NCBI GenBank assembly: GCA_019739335.1 | Contig: CP073261.1 | Location: 62,001-126,000, forward strand | Direction of reading: 5' to 3' | Source: Erythrobacter sp. | GTDB taxonomy: Bacteria > Pseudomonadota > Alphaproteobacteria > Sphingomonadales > Sphingomonadaceae | DNA length: 64,000 nt | Part shown: one piece after another, positions 18,399-28,579 of the stretch | Position numbering within the stretch: the stretch's first letter is position 1 | Layout of the letters: the number at the start of each line of letters is the position of its first letter | Notes under the pieces: model-generated | What the model saw: only the letters and a program-made list of their open reading frames with translations | Told to the model about the DNA's origin: nothing | Database searches by the model: none | Translations under genes and position numbers: made by a program

Positions 18399-20098
18399 AG
18401 CGCGCATTTGCCGCGTTGGCGGCGGGTGTTGCCCTTGTCGCATTCACCACTCCGGCGCGATCGCAGGAGGCTGAAGAATCGCGCGCCGAAGTCTTCGCAC
18501 AACTGCCGCACTGGCCCGGCTACTGGGTCAGCGAATTGCAGGTCGGCACCTCCATCGGTGGGCACAATCCGGCAATTGCCGAAGCGCGTGCGAATGGCGA
18601 GGCGCTGCCCGATACCATGCGGCTCAACGGGGCCAGCGCGCCGTGGACCGCCGAGGGCCAGCAACGCCGCATAGATGTCCGCGCCGCGGCACGCGGGCGC
18701 AAGGCGAGCGGCTGGGGCTTCCCGATGATGATGAACGCGGCGACGCCGCTGCAAGTCACCATCACCCCGGAAGAAGTGGTGATCGTCAATTCGTACGACG
18801 AGGTGCGGCACATCTACACCGACGGGCGGGCCATGCCCGATCCGCTCGATCTGTGGCCCACCACCTACGGCACATCGGTGGGCCATTGGGAAGGCGACAC
18901 GCTGGTGGTGGAAACCATCATGGTCACCACGCCGAGCGATTTCTTCCACGGCGCACCGCCCTTTTCCGAGGACGCGCGCTATGTCGAGCGGATCCGGATG
19001 GAGGGCGACCGGCTGGTCTCCGACATGACGATCACCGATCCCGCAACTCTGACCGAGCCGTGGCAGGTGCAAGTCGCCTTCGTGCGCGACGAGGGCTTTG
19101 ACCGGATGGTGCAGTTCGATTGGGACAACGATCGCACGGGGTTCGACGGCGATCTCAACACCATCGAAATGCCGGGCGATGACGAGACCGACCTCGCCCT
19201 GCCCGCCATCGAGGGTGTGCTCGCCGAGGGCGCACAGTGGGAGATCGCCTGGTCCGGTCCGATGACGGCGGACGGGATGAGTGCTTCGCCGCAGGGCCAC
19301 CTGCTGTTCGCACAGGAGCAGAGCAATGCGGTCTGGCGGCTCACGCCAGCGGGCGCGGCCTTTGTCGAAGTGCCCTATGTGCTGGGCGCGGGGGCGGTTT
19401 CGGTGGATAACGAGGGCCGCGTATACGCTGTCGAGCGCGCCTGCACAGATCCGGGGCTGAGCCAGCTTGGCTGTGATCGTCCCTCTGCTGTCGTACAACT
19501 TTCACCCGAAAGGCGAGTGATCGCCAACAGCTTCAGCGACGGCTCTTCGCTCGGACGCCTCAACGATCTGCACGCCGACGGGCGTGGCGGGGCGTGGATC
19601 ACGCAGGGCGCGCTCTATCACGTGGCTGCCGACGGAGCGACGACGCTGGTCTATACCCCCACTGCCTTCACCAACGGAGTGACCACCAGCCCGGATGGGC
19701 GGACGCTCTATGTCACCGACCGCACCACAATAGTCGCCTTCGATCTCGACGCAGCAGGCGCAGCTTCCAACCAGCGGACCTTCGCCACACTGAGCGCCGA
19801 CACCGAAGGATTCGGCGGGGACGGAATGGAGGTGGATGCCGAGGGGCGGCTCTATGTGACTGGTCACGCGGGCATCTACGTCTTCGCTCCGGACGGCGCG
19901 CAATTGGGCATAATCCCCGTCCCGCGCCGCGCGATCACCCTGGCTTTCGCGGGGTCAAGCCGTCGCACGCTTTATGTCGGGGCGATGGGTGCGCGCACCC
20001 CTGAAGGAGAGGACTGGGCTACGCCAGAAGGCGTGCGCAACGTGGCGATGACGGTGTACAACTTGCCTATGCTCTCTGCCGGAATGGACGCCCCGTAG
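18395..20098 (+). CDS. Exported two-part protein with C-terminal SMP-30/gluconolactonase-like propeller
   Basis: 567 aa from ATG 18395, overlapping the DUF6152 stop. Signal peptide at residues ~1-23 (ends TPARSQEAE). The N-terminal ~240 residues (HWPGYWVSELQVG, then EDTLVVETIMVTT-like WEGDTLVVETI) recur in sphingomonad proteins next to DUF6152. From about residue 285 a second part with beta-propeller character begins (ASPQGHLLFAQEQSN, then GRLNDLHADGRGGAWIT, TSPDGRTLYVTDRT), resembling SMP-30/gluconolactonase lactonases. Substrate unknown. The fusion is noteworthy. The assignment of the propeller is by motif only. Confidence 0.7.
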   Translation: MKRAFAALAAGVALVAFTTPARSQEAEESRAEVFAQLPHWPGYWVSELQVGTSIGGHNPAIAEARANGEALPDTMRLNGASAPWTAEGQQRRIDVRAAARGRKASGWGFPMMMNAATPLQVTITPEEVVIVNSYDEVRHIYTDGRAMPDPLDLWPTTYGTSVGHWEGDTLVVETIMVTTPSDFFHGAPPFSEDARYVERIRMEGDRLVSDMTITDPATLTEPWQVQVAFVRDEGFDRMVQFDWDNDRTGFDGDLNTIEMPGDDETDLALPAIEGVLAEGAQWEIAWSGPMTADGMSASPQGHLLFAQEQSNAVWRLTPAGAAFVEVPYVLGAGAVSVDNEGRVYAVERACTDPGLSQLGCDRPSAVVQLSPERRVIANSFSDGSSLGRLNDLHADGRGGAWITQGALYHVAADGATTLVYTPTAFTNGVTTSPDGRTLYVTDRTTIVAFDLDAAGAASNQRTFATLSADTEGFGGDGMEVDAEGRLYVTGHAGIYVFAPDGAQLGIIPVPRRAITLAFAGSSRRTLYVGAMGARTPEGEDWATPEGVRNVAMTVYNLPMLSAGMDAP

Positions 20099-20157
20099 GC
20101 AAAACGGGGCGGATGCCGCAGCACCCGCCCCGTCCTGTTGTAGTTTCTGCCTAAGTT

Positions 20158-21099
<942 letters not shown>

Positions 21100-21241
21100 T
21101 CTATATATCCCCGATTACCTTGAAGCATCACAGTGCGGGCGCGCTGCTGGGCATGATGCTACGCCCGCTTTTTTCACGCGCAAGCGCGTTAAGGATATTT
21201 TACTTGGAGGCTGGCGCGTTGGAGCAACACTCCGGCGCGAT

Positions 21242-22876
21242 TTACTCGCCTGCTACCGGCCCGCCGAAAGTCGAGCCGAAGAAATCGCCCGGCAGCCATG
21301 CTGGGCGCGCCTGCATGTCAGCCACGTTGCGCGCCACCACTGTCGCCAGATCGGCGAACCGGCCAAGCTGTTCGTAATCGAGCAGTTCGGCTTCATCCGA
21401 AGGCTGGTGGTAGTGCGTGTCGAGGAACTGGGTCTGCGCCACATCCCCTCCGTTGCCGAAGCCGATATCCAGATAGACAGCGGGAATGCCACGCTGGACG
21501 TAGGAGTATTGGTCCGAACGGAAGAAAAAGCCTTCGGAGGGATTGGGGTCGGGCACCAGTTTGAGCCGGTATTCGCTCACCGCAGCACCCACCGGCGCCA
21601 GGATGTTGGAACGGTCTGCACCAAAGGCGACCACATCGCTGAACGGCCAGGTGAGGATCGGCATGTCGACATTGACGTTCACCGCCAGTTCGCCGCCCGG
21701 AATCCCCGGATGTGCGGCATGATAGGACGAACCGAGCAGACCCATCTCCTCGGCACCCAGCGCCACATAGAGCACCGGGCGGCGCGGCGGTTCTGCCGCC
21801 AGCAGCCGCGCCATTTCCAGCAGGGTGGCAACCCCGCTGGCGTTATCCATCGCGCCGTTGAACAAACGATCGTTATTCGCACCGTGACCGGGTTCGATCC
21901 CGACGTGATCGAGATGCGCGGTAATCACCACATACTGGTCTGCGACCAGCGGATCCGTGCCCGGCTGCACTGCAATGACATTTGCTGTGTCGAGCAGCGG
22001 TTCGAGCCTGTTGGCATAGCTGGCGCGAGCGCGCATGCCCGTGTCGAAACTGGGCAGCGGCGTCATTCCCCCAGCCTGCGCCACGGAAATGGCATCGTAA
22101 TCGACCGGCTGGCCTTCCATGAGCCGCCGCGACATTTCCGGCGACGCGACAAACTGGAATTCCAGACTGCCGCCTTGATCATGCGCCACTCCATCCGGGC
22201 CGATCCAGGTGGTGCCGCCCAGTTGGGTGAAAAAATTGCGCCCCTGATACCAGGGCACCATCAGGTTCATCTCCGGAGTCCAGAGCATTATCGATCCGAC
22301 CGCGCCGGTAGCTGCAAAGCGACTCGCCATCGATTGCTGCATATGCATCGCCAGCAGCGGATCGATATCCTCGGGCAGGTCGAACACCCACACCGCGACC
22401 TTTCCGGTCAGGTCCACCCCCTCGAAGCTGGTGTGCCCCAGTTCGGGCATGTCGAGTCCATAGCCGACGAACACCAGCGGCGCGTCGACCAACCCGCGAC
22501 CGTCTTCCCCGCCCGCACTGGACATGCCGCCGCCGACGAAATCATCACCGAACCCGACTTTGATCGAATTGCCCGCTGCATCGACGAGCGCGAGGCGGCT
22601 GTCCGCCGCCTGCGAATGGCGTACGAGCGAAAAGTTCTGGAAATATGTGCCTTCGTCGCCCCCTGGCCGCAATCCCAGCGATTCGAACCTTCCGGCGACA
22701 TAGTCCGCCGCCATCTGATAGCCGGGAGTTCCCGCCTCGCGCCCCTGCATCGCATCGTCGGCAAGCACGCGAACATCGTTCTCCAGCGTTGCACGGTTCG
22801 CCAGAGGCTCCTCTGCTGCTGCCGGAGTGGCGGCAAGCGCCAGCGCAAGTGCGGCCAAAGCGGTCATGGTTTTCAT
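21242..22876 (-). CDS. M28-family zinc metallopeptidase with PA domain
   Basis: 544 aa. Signal peptide residues 1-21 (AATPAAAEE). A PA-like insert (VDAPLVFVGYGLDMPELGH) precedes the catalytic core. Zinc-ligand motifs are AHLDHVG, DNASGVATLLEMARLL and ALGAEEMGLLGS. M28 members are aminopeptidases or carboxypeptidases; this is likely a periplasmic or secreted aminopeptidase. It is close downstream of the cobS-like gene on the same strand but separated by ~108 bases. Confidence 0.9.
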   Translation of the reverse strand: MKTMTALAALALALAATPAAAEEPLANRATLENDVRVLADDAMQGREAGTPGYQMAADYVAGRFESLGLRPGGDEGTYFQNFSLVRHSQAADSRLALVDAAGNSIKVGFGDDFVGGGMSSAGGEDGRGLVDAPLVFVGYGLDMPELGHTSFEGVDLTGKVAVWVFDLPEDIDPLLAMHMQQSMASRFAATGAVGSIMLWTPEMNLMVPWYQGRNFFTQLGGTTWIGPDGVAHDQGGSLEFQFVASPEMSRRLMEGQPVDYDAISVAQAGGMTPLPSFDTGMRARASYANRLEPLLDTANVIAVQPGTDPLVADQYVVITAHLDHVGIEPGHGANNDRLFNGAMDNASGVATLLEMARLLAAEPPRRPVLYVALGAEEMGLLGSSYHAAHPGIPGGELAVNVNVDMPILTWPFSDVVAFGADRSNILAPVGAAVSEYRLKLVPDPNPSEGFFFRSDQYSYVQRGIPAVYLDIGFGNGGDVAQTQFLDTHYHQPSDEAELLDYEQLGRFADLATVVARNVADMQARPAWLPGDFFGSTFGGPVAGE

Positions 22877-22984
22877 CGGAGCGGCTGGCCCTTCTCGCGC
22901 AAAAGCTGTTAGTGTGCACGAGTGCTACACGCGATTGCGCGCGGCGCAAGAGGGAGCCGTACGTCCCTCCCCGACGAGCGAAGA

Positions 22985-23968
22985 TCATGCCTTGGTGACG
23001 ACGCTTTCGGGTAGTTCCGTGCCAAACACGCGCTGGTAATATTCGGCCACCAGCGCGCGTTCCGCCTCGTCGCACTTGTTGAGGAAGCTGAGGCGGAAGG
23101 AGAAGCCCGGATCGCCGAATATCTCGGTGTTCTGCGCCCAGGTGATGACCGTGCGCGGGCTCATGACGGTGGAGATATCGCCGTTCATGAAGCCCTGCCG
23201 CGAGAGGTCCGCCACGCGGATCATGTCCGCCACCAGCTTGGCATCGAGCGTGGTCTTGGCGCCGACGATCCTGCGCTCGGTCTCCGCAGGCAGATAGTTC
23301 AGCCCGACGACGATGTTCCAGCGGTCCATCTGCCCCTGGTTGATCGCCTGGGTGCCGTGATAAAGCCCGCTGGTATCGCCCAGCCCCACGGTGTTGGCCG
23401 TGGCGAACAGGCGGAAATGCGGATCGGGGCGGATCACCCGGTTCTGGTCGAGAAGGGTCAGCTTGCCCGCCTGTTCGAGCACGCGCTGGATCACGAACAT
23501 CACGTCCGGGCGGCCCGCGTCGTATTCGTCGAACACCAGCGCCACCGGGTGCTGGAGCGCCCAGGGCAGCAGACCTTCGCGGAATTCAGTCACCTGCAAG
23601 CCGTCGCGCAGCACGATGGCATCGCGGCCGATCAGGTCGATCCGGCTGATATGCGCGTCGAGATTGATACGGATGGTCGGCCAGTTCAGCCGCGCGGCGA
23701 CCTGTTCGATATGCGTCGACTTGCCGGTGCCGTGATAGCCCTGCACCATCACCCGGCGGTTGAAGGCGAACCCGGCAAGGATCGCCAGCGTGGTGTCCGG
23801 ATCGAACACGTAGCTGCCATCCAGATCGGGCACGCGCTCGTCCGCCTTGCTGAAGGCGGGTACCTTCATGTCGATATCGATGCCGAAGGTCTCGCGCACA
23901 TCGACTTCGATGTCGGGCGCGGCGAGGACGGTGGAGGCGGAGTCGGGCTTGCTGGTCATGTCGTTCAT
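22985..23968 (-). CDS. cobS: CobS-type AAA+ ATPase (cobaltochelatase subunit)
   Basis: 327 aa from ATG 23968; the frame is open upstream to 24025 and ATG 23959 is also possible. Walker [19 protein letters not shown], and Walker [17 protein letters not shown], then [19 protein letters not shown], all match CobS. CobS and CobT together power cobalt insertion into hydrogenobyrinate. No cobT or cobN occurs in the neighbourhood, so the partner must be elsewhere or the protein has another role. Confidence 0.85.
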   Translation of the reverse strand: MNDMTSKPDSASTVLAAPDIEVDVRETFGIDIDMKVPAFSKADERVPDLDGSYVFDPDTTLAILAGFAFNRRVMVQGYHGTGKSTHIEQVAARLNWPTIRINLDAHISRIDLIGRDAIVLRDGLQVTEFREGLLPWALQHPVALVFDEYDAGRPDVMFVIQRVLEQAGKLTLLDQNRVIRPDPHFRLFATANTVGLGDTSGLYHGTQAINQGQMDRWNIVVGLNYLPAETERRIVGAKTTLDAKLVADMIRVADLSRQGFMNGDISTVMSPRTVITWAQNTEIFGDPGFSFRLSFLNKCDEAERALVAEYYQRVFGTELPESVVTKA

Positions 23969-24048
23969 CTCGCGCGGGTGCCTAGACGGGAGGCTGCAGT
24001 GCTGCAACAGGGATGTCGGGCGCAAGGGTTACGAAAGGCGGGGCGGCG

Positions 24049-24708
24049 ATGCTGACGATCTACGGGTTTCCGACGAGCCCCTATGTCCGCAAGGTTCTGC
24101 TGGTGGCGCAGGAGAAGGGCCTCTCCTACTGGCTCATTCCCGCGACCCCGCACAGGCCCTCCCCGCCGTTCCTCGCCGCCAGCCCGTTCGGGATGATGCC
24201 CGCAATCGATGATGACGGCTTTACGCTGGCGGACTCGAGCGCGATTGCGCACTACTTCGACGCGAAGCACCCCGCCCCGCCGCTGCTTCCCCGCGATCCG
24301 CAGGCCCGCGGGCGGGCGGTGATGTTCGACGAATTCGCCGATACCCTGCTGGCGGACACTGCGCGTGCCATCGGGTTCAACCGCTGGATCGGGCCGGATC
24401 TGCTGGGCATTGCGGGCGATCTTGAGGCTGCCGATGCTGCCGAGGCGAAGGTGCAGCCGCTGCTCGATTGGCTGGAGATGCAGGTTCCTGAGGAGGGCTG
24501 GCTGGCGGGAGAGGCTTTCTCGCTGGCCGACATAGCAGTGGCGGCCTGCCTGCGGACAATGGCCTACGGGATGGACGTCACCACCCGCCCGCGCACGGAA
24601 GACTGGCTGGCGCGGGTGCATTCGCGTCCGGCGTGGGTCGCCGTTGCCGTGTCGGAGGCTGCTCTGGTCGAGTCGGCCCGCACCAGCGGTGAACATCGGC
24701 AGGGCTAG
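24049..24708 (+). CDS. Glutathione S-transferase family protein (GST 1)
   Basis: 219 aa from ATG 24049 (frame open upstream to 24013). The N-terminal thioredoxin fold has YGFPTSPYVRKVLLVAQEKG, with the SP dipeptide and F/Y position typical of the family, and GMMPAIDDDGFTLADSSAI. A helical C-terminal domain follows (EGWLAGEAFSLADIAVAACL). The catalytic residue is unclear. It converges on the HxlR gene, with stop codons overlapping by 4 bases. Confidence 0.85.
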   Translation: MLTIYGFPTSPYVRKVLLVAQEKGLSYWLIPATPHRPSPPFLAASPFGMMPAIDDDGFTLADSSAIAHYFDAKHPAPPLLPRDPQARGRAVMFDEFADTLLADTARAIGFNRWIGPDLLGIAGDLEAADAAEAKVQPLLDWLEMQVPEEGWLAGEAFSLADIAVAACLRTMAYGMDVTTRPRTEDWLARVHSRPAWVAVAVSEAALVESARTSGEHRQG

Positions 24709-25403
24709 CGCGCGTCCAGCTTTGGCGGCAGGGCGAACAGCCTGACGAAACGTTCGACCAGCGCCCGGTCGCCCTCCATCGCCAGTCCGGCTTCGGCTTC
24801 GAGCACCGACAGCGGAATATCGGCATAGATTGCTCCGGCAATCGTCCGCGCTGACTTCGCCCGCAGCACCGCATCGCCTTCGGCCATTCCGGCGCGGGTG
24901 GTGGACAGTTTCCCGCCTTCGATAGCGACGCGAAAGTACTCGCGCCCCACCTGCATTCCGATCACCTGATCCGGTGCCTGCGCGAGCTGCGGCAATTGCA
25001 TCGTCTGCATCGAGGACATCAGCGAAGCGGCAGAGAGCGGAAGGTTGGGATTGTGACGGCAGGATCGCGCGGCCCAGCGCCCCAGTTCGTTGATCGCCGG
25101 TCCGGCGGTGTAACCCCATTCGGTGAGTTCATAGACTTGCGCGGGCACCGGCGGCGGCAACTGCTTCTTTTCCAAAACGCCCCAGCCCGCCAGTCCTTCG
25201 AGCCGCTCGGTCAGTACCTTGGCGCTGATCCCGGGCAGGGTCTCGCGCAGATCGGAAAAACGCCGCGGACCGAGCAGCAATTCGCGCACGATCAGCATCG
25301 CCCACCGCTCCCCCAGCACTTCCAGCCCGAACGCGGTCCCACAGGCGTCAGCGTACCACTTGCCGTGCGTATCGGGCGCTTTAGTTTCTTTTTGTAACTT
25401 CAT
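24705..25403 (-). CDS. HxlR-family transcriptional regulator
   Basis: 232 aa. The N-terminal winged helix (about residues 20-110: LEVLGERWAMLIVRELLLG, FSDLRETLPGISAKVLTERL) is HxlR type. The C-terminal ~100 residues look like the small ligand-binding extension found in long HxlR proteins. It may sense a toxic or aromatic compound. Its promoter region faces the GST/VOC operon beginning at 25486, with TGTAACT direct repeats near its own start. Confidence 0.85.
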   Translation of the reverse strand: MKLQKETKAPDTHGKWYADACGTAFGLEVLGERWAMLIVRELLLGPRRFSDLRETLPGISAKVLTERLEGLAGWGVLEKKQLPPPVPAQVYELTEWGYTAGPAINELGRWAARSCRHNPNLPLSAASLMSSMQTMQLPQLAQAPDQVIGMQVGREYFRVAIEGGKLSTTRAGMAEGDAVLRAKSARTIAGAIYADIPLSVLEAEAGLAMEGDRALVERFVRLFALPPKLDAR

Positions 25404-25420
25404 AGTTGCTTTCTGTAACT
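25393..25420. promoter_or_regulatory. Candidate HxlR operator: direct TGTAACT repeats
   Basis: TGTAACT occurs at 25393-25399 and at 25414-25420, start-to-start spacing 21 bases, i.e. two helical turns. The first copy overlaps the first codons of the HxlR gene and the second is just upstream. This is compatible with autorepression and with control of the divergent operon. No binding data exist here. Confidence 0.35.
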
Positions 25421-25485
25421 CAGTCAGGCACGAATCTCAAGTCCGAGTCGCCAAGTGTGAAAGTAGGGGAAGAAGGAGAAAGACT

Positions 25486-25527
25486 ATGAGGCAGATGATC
25501 TTCATGAACCCCGGTGTCACTCCGTGA
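25486..25527 (+). CDS. 13-codon leader ORF, possible remnant of a VOC gene
   Basis: ATG at 25486 reads MRQMIFMNPGVTP and stops at TGA 25525-25527. AAGGAG at 25473-25478 gives a 7-base spacing, a better ribosome site than the next gene has. The stop codon overlaps the GTG start of the following GST gene (CGTGA), so translation is probably coupled. MRQMIF recalls the first residues of some VOC-family proteins, suggesting a 5' remnant after a deletion. That origin is inference. Confidence 0.45.
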   Translation: MRQMIFMNPGVTP

Positions 25528-26198
25528 CAGGTTCTGCGATCCCCATCCTATCTGCCTTCGCCTGGGTGCCCGATTTCGCCAAGGGTCGCGTCCGCGATCT
25601 GCGTGTGCGCTGGGCGCTGGAGGAAGTCGGCCAGCCCTACGAAACCGTGCTCCTCAATGCGATGCTGCCGCGCGGCGAGGATTACGTCGCGTGGCAACCG
25701 TTCGATCAGGTTCCCGCCTGGCGCGATGGCGAAGTGCAGATGTTCGAGACCGGCGCGATCCTGCTGCGCCTCGCCGAGGCGCATCCGACGCTGCTCCCTG
25801 CCAAGCCTCAGGCGCGCTGGCAGGCAATCAGCTGGCTGTTCGCGGCGCTCAATTCGATCGAGCCGGGGCTGATGCAGCTCGTCACCGTCATCCTCTTTCA
25901 TCAAGACAAGTCTTGGTCTGGTGAAGCCGCTGCCGCCCTGCGCCCCTTTGCCGAAAAACGCCTGCAACGATTGGCCGATGCACTGGGTGACAAGGACTGG
26001 CTGGCGGGTACCTTCTCCATCGCCGATATCGCGATGGTCACGGTGCTGGCCAACGCCGACGATGCGCTAATCGAAGCCCAGCCACACCTCGCCGCCTATT
26101 GCGCGCGCGGCCATGCCCGCCCGGCATATAAGCGGGCAATGGCGGCGCAACTTGCCGATTTTGTGGAGGACAACCCAAAAGAAGAGGAAGGAGCCTGA
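25524..26198 (+). CDS. Glutathione S-transferase family protein (GST 2)
   Basis: 224 aa with a GTG start. Thioredoxin-like N-terminal domain (AKGRVRDLRVRWALEEVGQP) and helical C-terminal domain (DKDWLAGTFSIADIAMVTVL). No upstream ATG in frame; the next ATG is well inside the fold, so GTG is required. It overlaps the leader ORF and is followed 2 bases later by the DUF1428 gene. It belongs to the operon 25486-27898, and probably to 28579. Confidence 0.85.
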   Translation: MTGSAIPILSAFAWVPDFAKGRVRDLRVRWALEEVGQPYETVLLNAMLPRGEDYVAWQPFDQVPAWRDGEVQMFETGAILLRLAEAHPTLLPAKPQARWQAISWLFAALNSIEPGLMQLVTVILFHQDKSWSGEAAAALRPFAEKRLQRLADALGDKDWLAGTFSIADIAMVTVLANADDALIEAQPHLAAYCARGHARPAYKRAMAAQLADFVEDNPKEEEGA

Positions 26199-26200
26199 GC

Positions 26201-26554
26201 ATGTATATCCAGGGATTTTTGATCGCGGTGCCCGAGGGCAAGAAGGAAGCCTATCGCGCCATGGCCGAAAGCGCCGCCGCCAAGTTCGCCGAATATGGCG
26301 TGACCGAAATTGTCGAGGCGTGGGAAGAGGATGTGACCGACGGCAAGGTCACCGATTTCCGCATGGCGACCAAGGCCGAGCCCGGCGAGAAGATCGTCTT
26401 TTCGTGGATGATCTGGCCCGACAAGGCCACTTGCGATGCCAGCCACGCCAAGATGCAGGAGGACGAGTACTTCGCGCAGATGGGCGAAATGCCGTTCGAC
26501 GGGATGCGGATGATCTGGGGCGGGTTCGCGCCGATCTTCACGATGGGGCGCTGA
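26201..26554 (+). CDS. DUF1428 family protein
   Basis: 117 aa. MYIQGFLIAVPEGKKEAYRA and the central EAWEEDVTDGKVTDF are typical of DUF1428, a dimeric alpha/beta-barrel family related to stress-response proteins; its function is not established. It starts 2 bases after the preceding GST stop and lies in the detoxification operon. Confidence 0.85.
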   Translation: MYIQGFLIAVPEGKKEAYRAMAESAAAKFAEYGVTEIVEAWEEDVTDGKVTDFRMATKAEPGEKIVFSWMIWPDKATCDASHAKMQEDEYFAQMGEMPFDGMRMIWGGFAPIFTMGR

Positions 26555-26597
26555 CCGCTTCGATCGCAGGCACTCGGCAACGAACAGGAGAAAAGCG

Positions 26598-27413
26598 ATG
26601 GCAAATCATCACGGCGACTTCATCTGGTACGAACTGATGACCAGCGACGCCCCGGCAGCGGAGCAGTTCTACGCCCCTCTGCTGAACTGGACAATCAGCG
26701 GGGACCCCGCCTATCGCCATATCGAGGCAACCGAGGGCGGCATAGGCGGCATCCTGGCGCTGAGCGACGACATGATGGCGGGCGGTGCCCGTCCGGGGTG
26801 GATCGGCTATGTACTGGTGGACGACGTCGATCAGATGGTCGCGTCCATCGAAGGAAGCGGCGGACGCACCTTGTGGCCGGCGCGGGACATGGAGAACGTC
26901 GGCCGCATGGCGATGGTCACCGATCCGCAGGGCGCGGCATTCTACATCATGAAGCCGCAACCCCCGGCGGACAGGCCCGATATGGAAATCCACGCCTTCT
27001 CTTATGATCGCCCGCGCCTCGGGCACTGCGCCTGGAACGAACTTGCCACCAGCGATCCGGCGGCGGCGCTCCAGTTCTACGGCCAGCGATTTGGCTGGGT
27101 GAAAGACGGCGAGATGGACATGGGGCCGCTGGGCAAATACGAATTCCTGCGCCACGCAGGACGCGCGCCCGACGGATCGCCGATGGGGCAGGGAATGCTC
27201 GGCGCAGTCTGGGCGAAGCCGCCGGAAATGCCGGTATCGGCCTGGACGTTCTACTTCCGCGTTGCGGATATCGACGCAGCGGTCGCCTACATAAAGGGCA
27301 ACGGCGGCAGCGTCATGCAGGAGCCGATGGAAATCCCGGGCGGCGATTTTTCGCTCAATGCCATCGACCCGCAAGGTGCATATTTCGCGCTCGTCGGCAG
27401 CCGGGGAGCGTGA
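26598..27413 (+). CDS. Two-domain VOC (glyoxalase-like) protein
   Basis: 271 aa with two vicinal-oxygen-chelate domains: one around FIWYELMTSDAPAAEQFYAP, the other around HCAWNELATSDPAAALQFYG. Members of this class bind divalent metal and include dioxygenases, glyoxalases and resistance proteins. The metal ligands are not fixed with certainty. It overlaps the possible GTG of the next gene by 4 bases, indicating an operon. Confidence 0.85.
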   Translation: MANHHGDFIWYELMTSDAPAAEQFYAPLLNWTISGDPAYRHIEATEGGIGGILALSDDMMAGGARPGWIGYVLVDDVDQMVASIEGSGGRTLWPARDMENVGRMAMVTDPQGAAFYIMKPQPPADRPDMEIHAFSYDRPRLGHCAWNELATSDPAAALQFYGQRFGWVKDGEMDMGPLGKYEFLRHAGRAPDGSPMGQGMLGAVWAKPPEMPVSAWTFYFRVADIDAAVAYIKGNGGSVMQEPMEIPGGDFSLNAIDPQGAYFALVGSRGA

Positions 27414-27415
27414 CC

Positions 27416-27898
27416 ATGGCTCCCAAGGCAATCAACTGTATCTGGTATCACTCGGGCGCGGAAGATGCGGCGCGGTTCTACGCCGCGACTTTCCCCGACA
27501 GTTCGGTGGGCGCGGTGCATCGCGCGCCCTCGGACAACCCCTCTTCGTCCGAAGGCGCGGTGCTGACGGTGGAATTCACCGTCTGCGGCTTGCCCTGCCT
27601 GGGCCTAAACGGCGGACCGCATTTCACTGCCAGCGAAGCCTTCTCGATCATGGTCCAGACCGACAGCCAGGAGGAAACCGACCGCTACTGGAACGCCATC
27701 GTCGGCAACGGCGGGCAGGAAAGCATGTGCGGCTGGTGCAAGGACCGCTGGGGCATTTCGTGGCAGATCACTCCCCGCGTGCTGATGGAGGCGACCACGA
27801 GCAGCGATCCTGGATCTGCCAAGCGCGCGTTTGAAGCCATGATGGCGATGAAAAAGATCGATCATGCCGCTATCGAAGCGGCGATCAGGGGAGAATAG
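27416..27898 (+). CDS. PhnB-like VOC protein
   Basis: 160 aa from ATG 27416 (GGGGAG 7 bases before); GTG 27410 is the alternative. Sequence features are NCIWYHSGAEDAARFYAATF, GLPCLGLNGGPHF, GWCKDRWGISWQITPRVL, typical of PhnB / UbiG-like VOC proteins. It probably acts with the preceding two-domain VOC protein on an unknown small molecule. Confidence 0.85.
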   Translation: MAPKAINCIWYHSGAEDAARFYAATFPDSSVGAVHRAPSDNPSSSEGAVLTVEFTVCGLPCLGLNGGPHFTASEAFSIMVQTDSQEETDRYWNAIVGNGGQESMCGWCKDRWGISWQITPRVLMEATTSSDPGSAKRAFEAMMAMKKIDHAAIEAAIRGE

Positions 27899-27901
27899 GC
27901 G

Positions 27902-28579
27902 ATGCCGCGCAAGATCACCGGGGCCGCGTTCCTCTCTCTCGACGGAGTGATGCAGGCGCCCGGCGGACCCGACGAGGACACCACCGGCGGCTTCGAACAC
28001 GGCGGCTGGTTCGCCGCGCTGTTCGAGGAAGCGATCGGGCATCAGGTCGATACCGTCTTCAAGCCGCCGTTCGACCTGCTGCTCGGCCGCCGAACCTACG
28101 ATATTTTCGCCGCCCACTGGCCCGCGCTGGCCGACGATGGCGAAATCGGCACGCTGTTTGCGGGCATTTCCAAATACGTGCTGACCTCCTCGGATGAGCC
28201 GCTGGCGTGGCAGGGCAGCCATGCGCTCGCCGATATCGATGCCGTGGCCGCGCTAAAGGAAAACGGGGGGCCGGATCTGGTGATCCAGGGCAGTTCTACG
28301 CTCTACCCGCCGCTGTTGGCGCGCGGACTGATCGACCGGCTGGTGCTGATGGTCGCGCCGGTCGTGCTCGGCAGCGGCAAGCGGCTGTTCGGCGCCAATA
28401 CCGACGGGAGCACCGGCGCTGGTGCATGGAAGCTGGTCGAACAGCGGCAGACCCCCGGCGGCACGCTGATGTCCACTTACGAGCCCGACGGCCAGGTAAA
28501 GATCGCCGACTTCCAGTTGCCCGACCCAACGCCGGAAGAACTTGCCCGCCAGCAGCGGATGCGCGAAGGCACCTGGTGA
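27902..28579 (+). CDS. RibD C-terminal-like (dihydrofolate-reductase-fold) protein
   Basis: 225 aa. FLSLDGVMQAPGG, LLGRRTYDIFAAHWP and the late GSSTLYPPLLARGLIDRLVLM are hallmarks of the RibD_C family, NADPH-dependent reductases with a DHFR fold. These proteins occur in stress-linked clusters and are not part of a riboflavin operon here. The next gene's start overlaps its stop codon (TGATG). Confidence 0.88.
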   Translation: MPRKITGAAFLSLDGVMQAPGGPDEDTTGGFEHGGWFAALFEEAIGHQVDTVFKPPFDLLLGRRTYDIFAAHWPALADDGEIGTLFAGISKYVLTSSDEPLAWQGSHALADIDAVAALKENGGPDLVIQGSSTLYPPLLARGLIDRLVLMVAPVVLGSGKRLFGANTDGSTGAGAWKLVEQRQTPGGTLMSTYEPDGQVKIADFQLPDPTPEELARQQRMREGTW

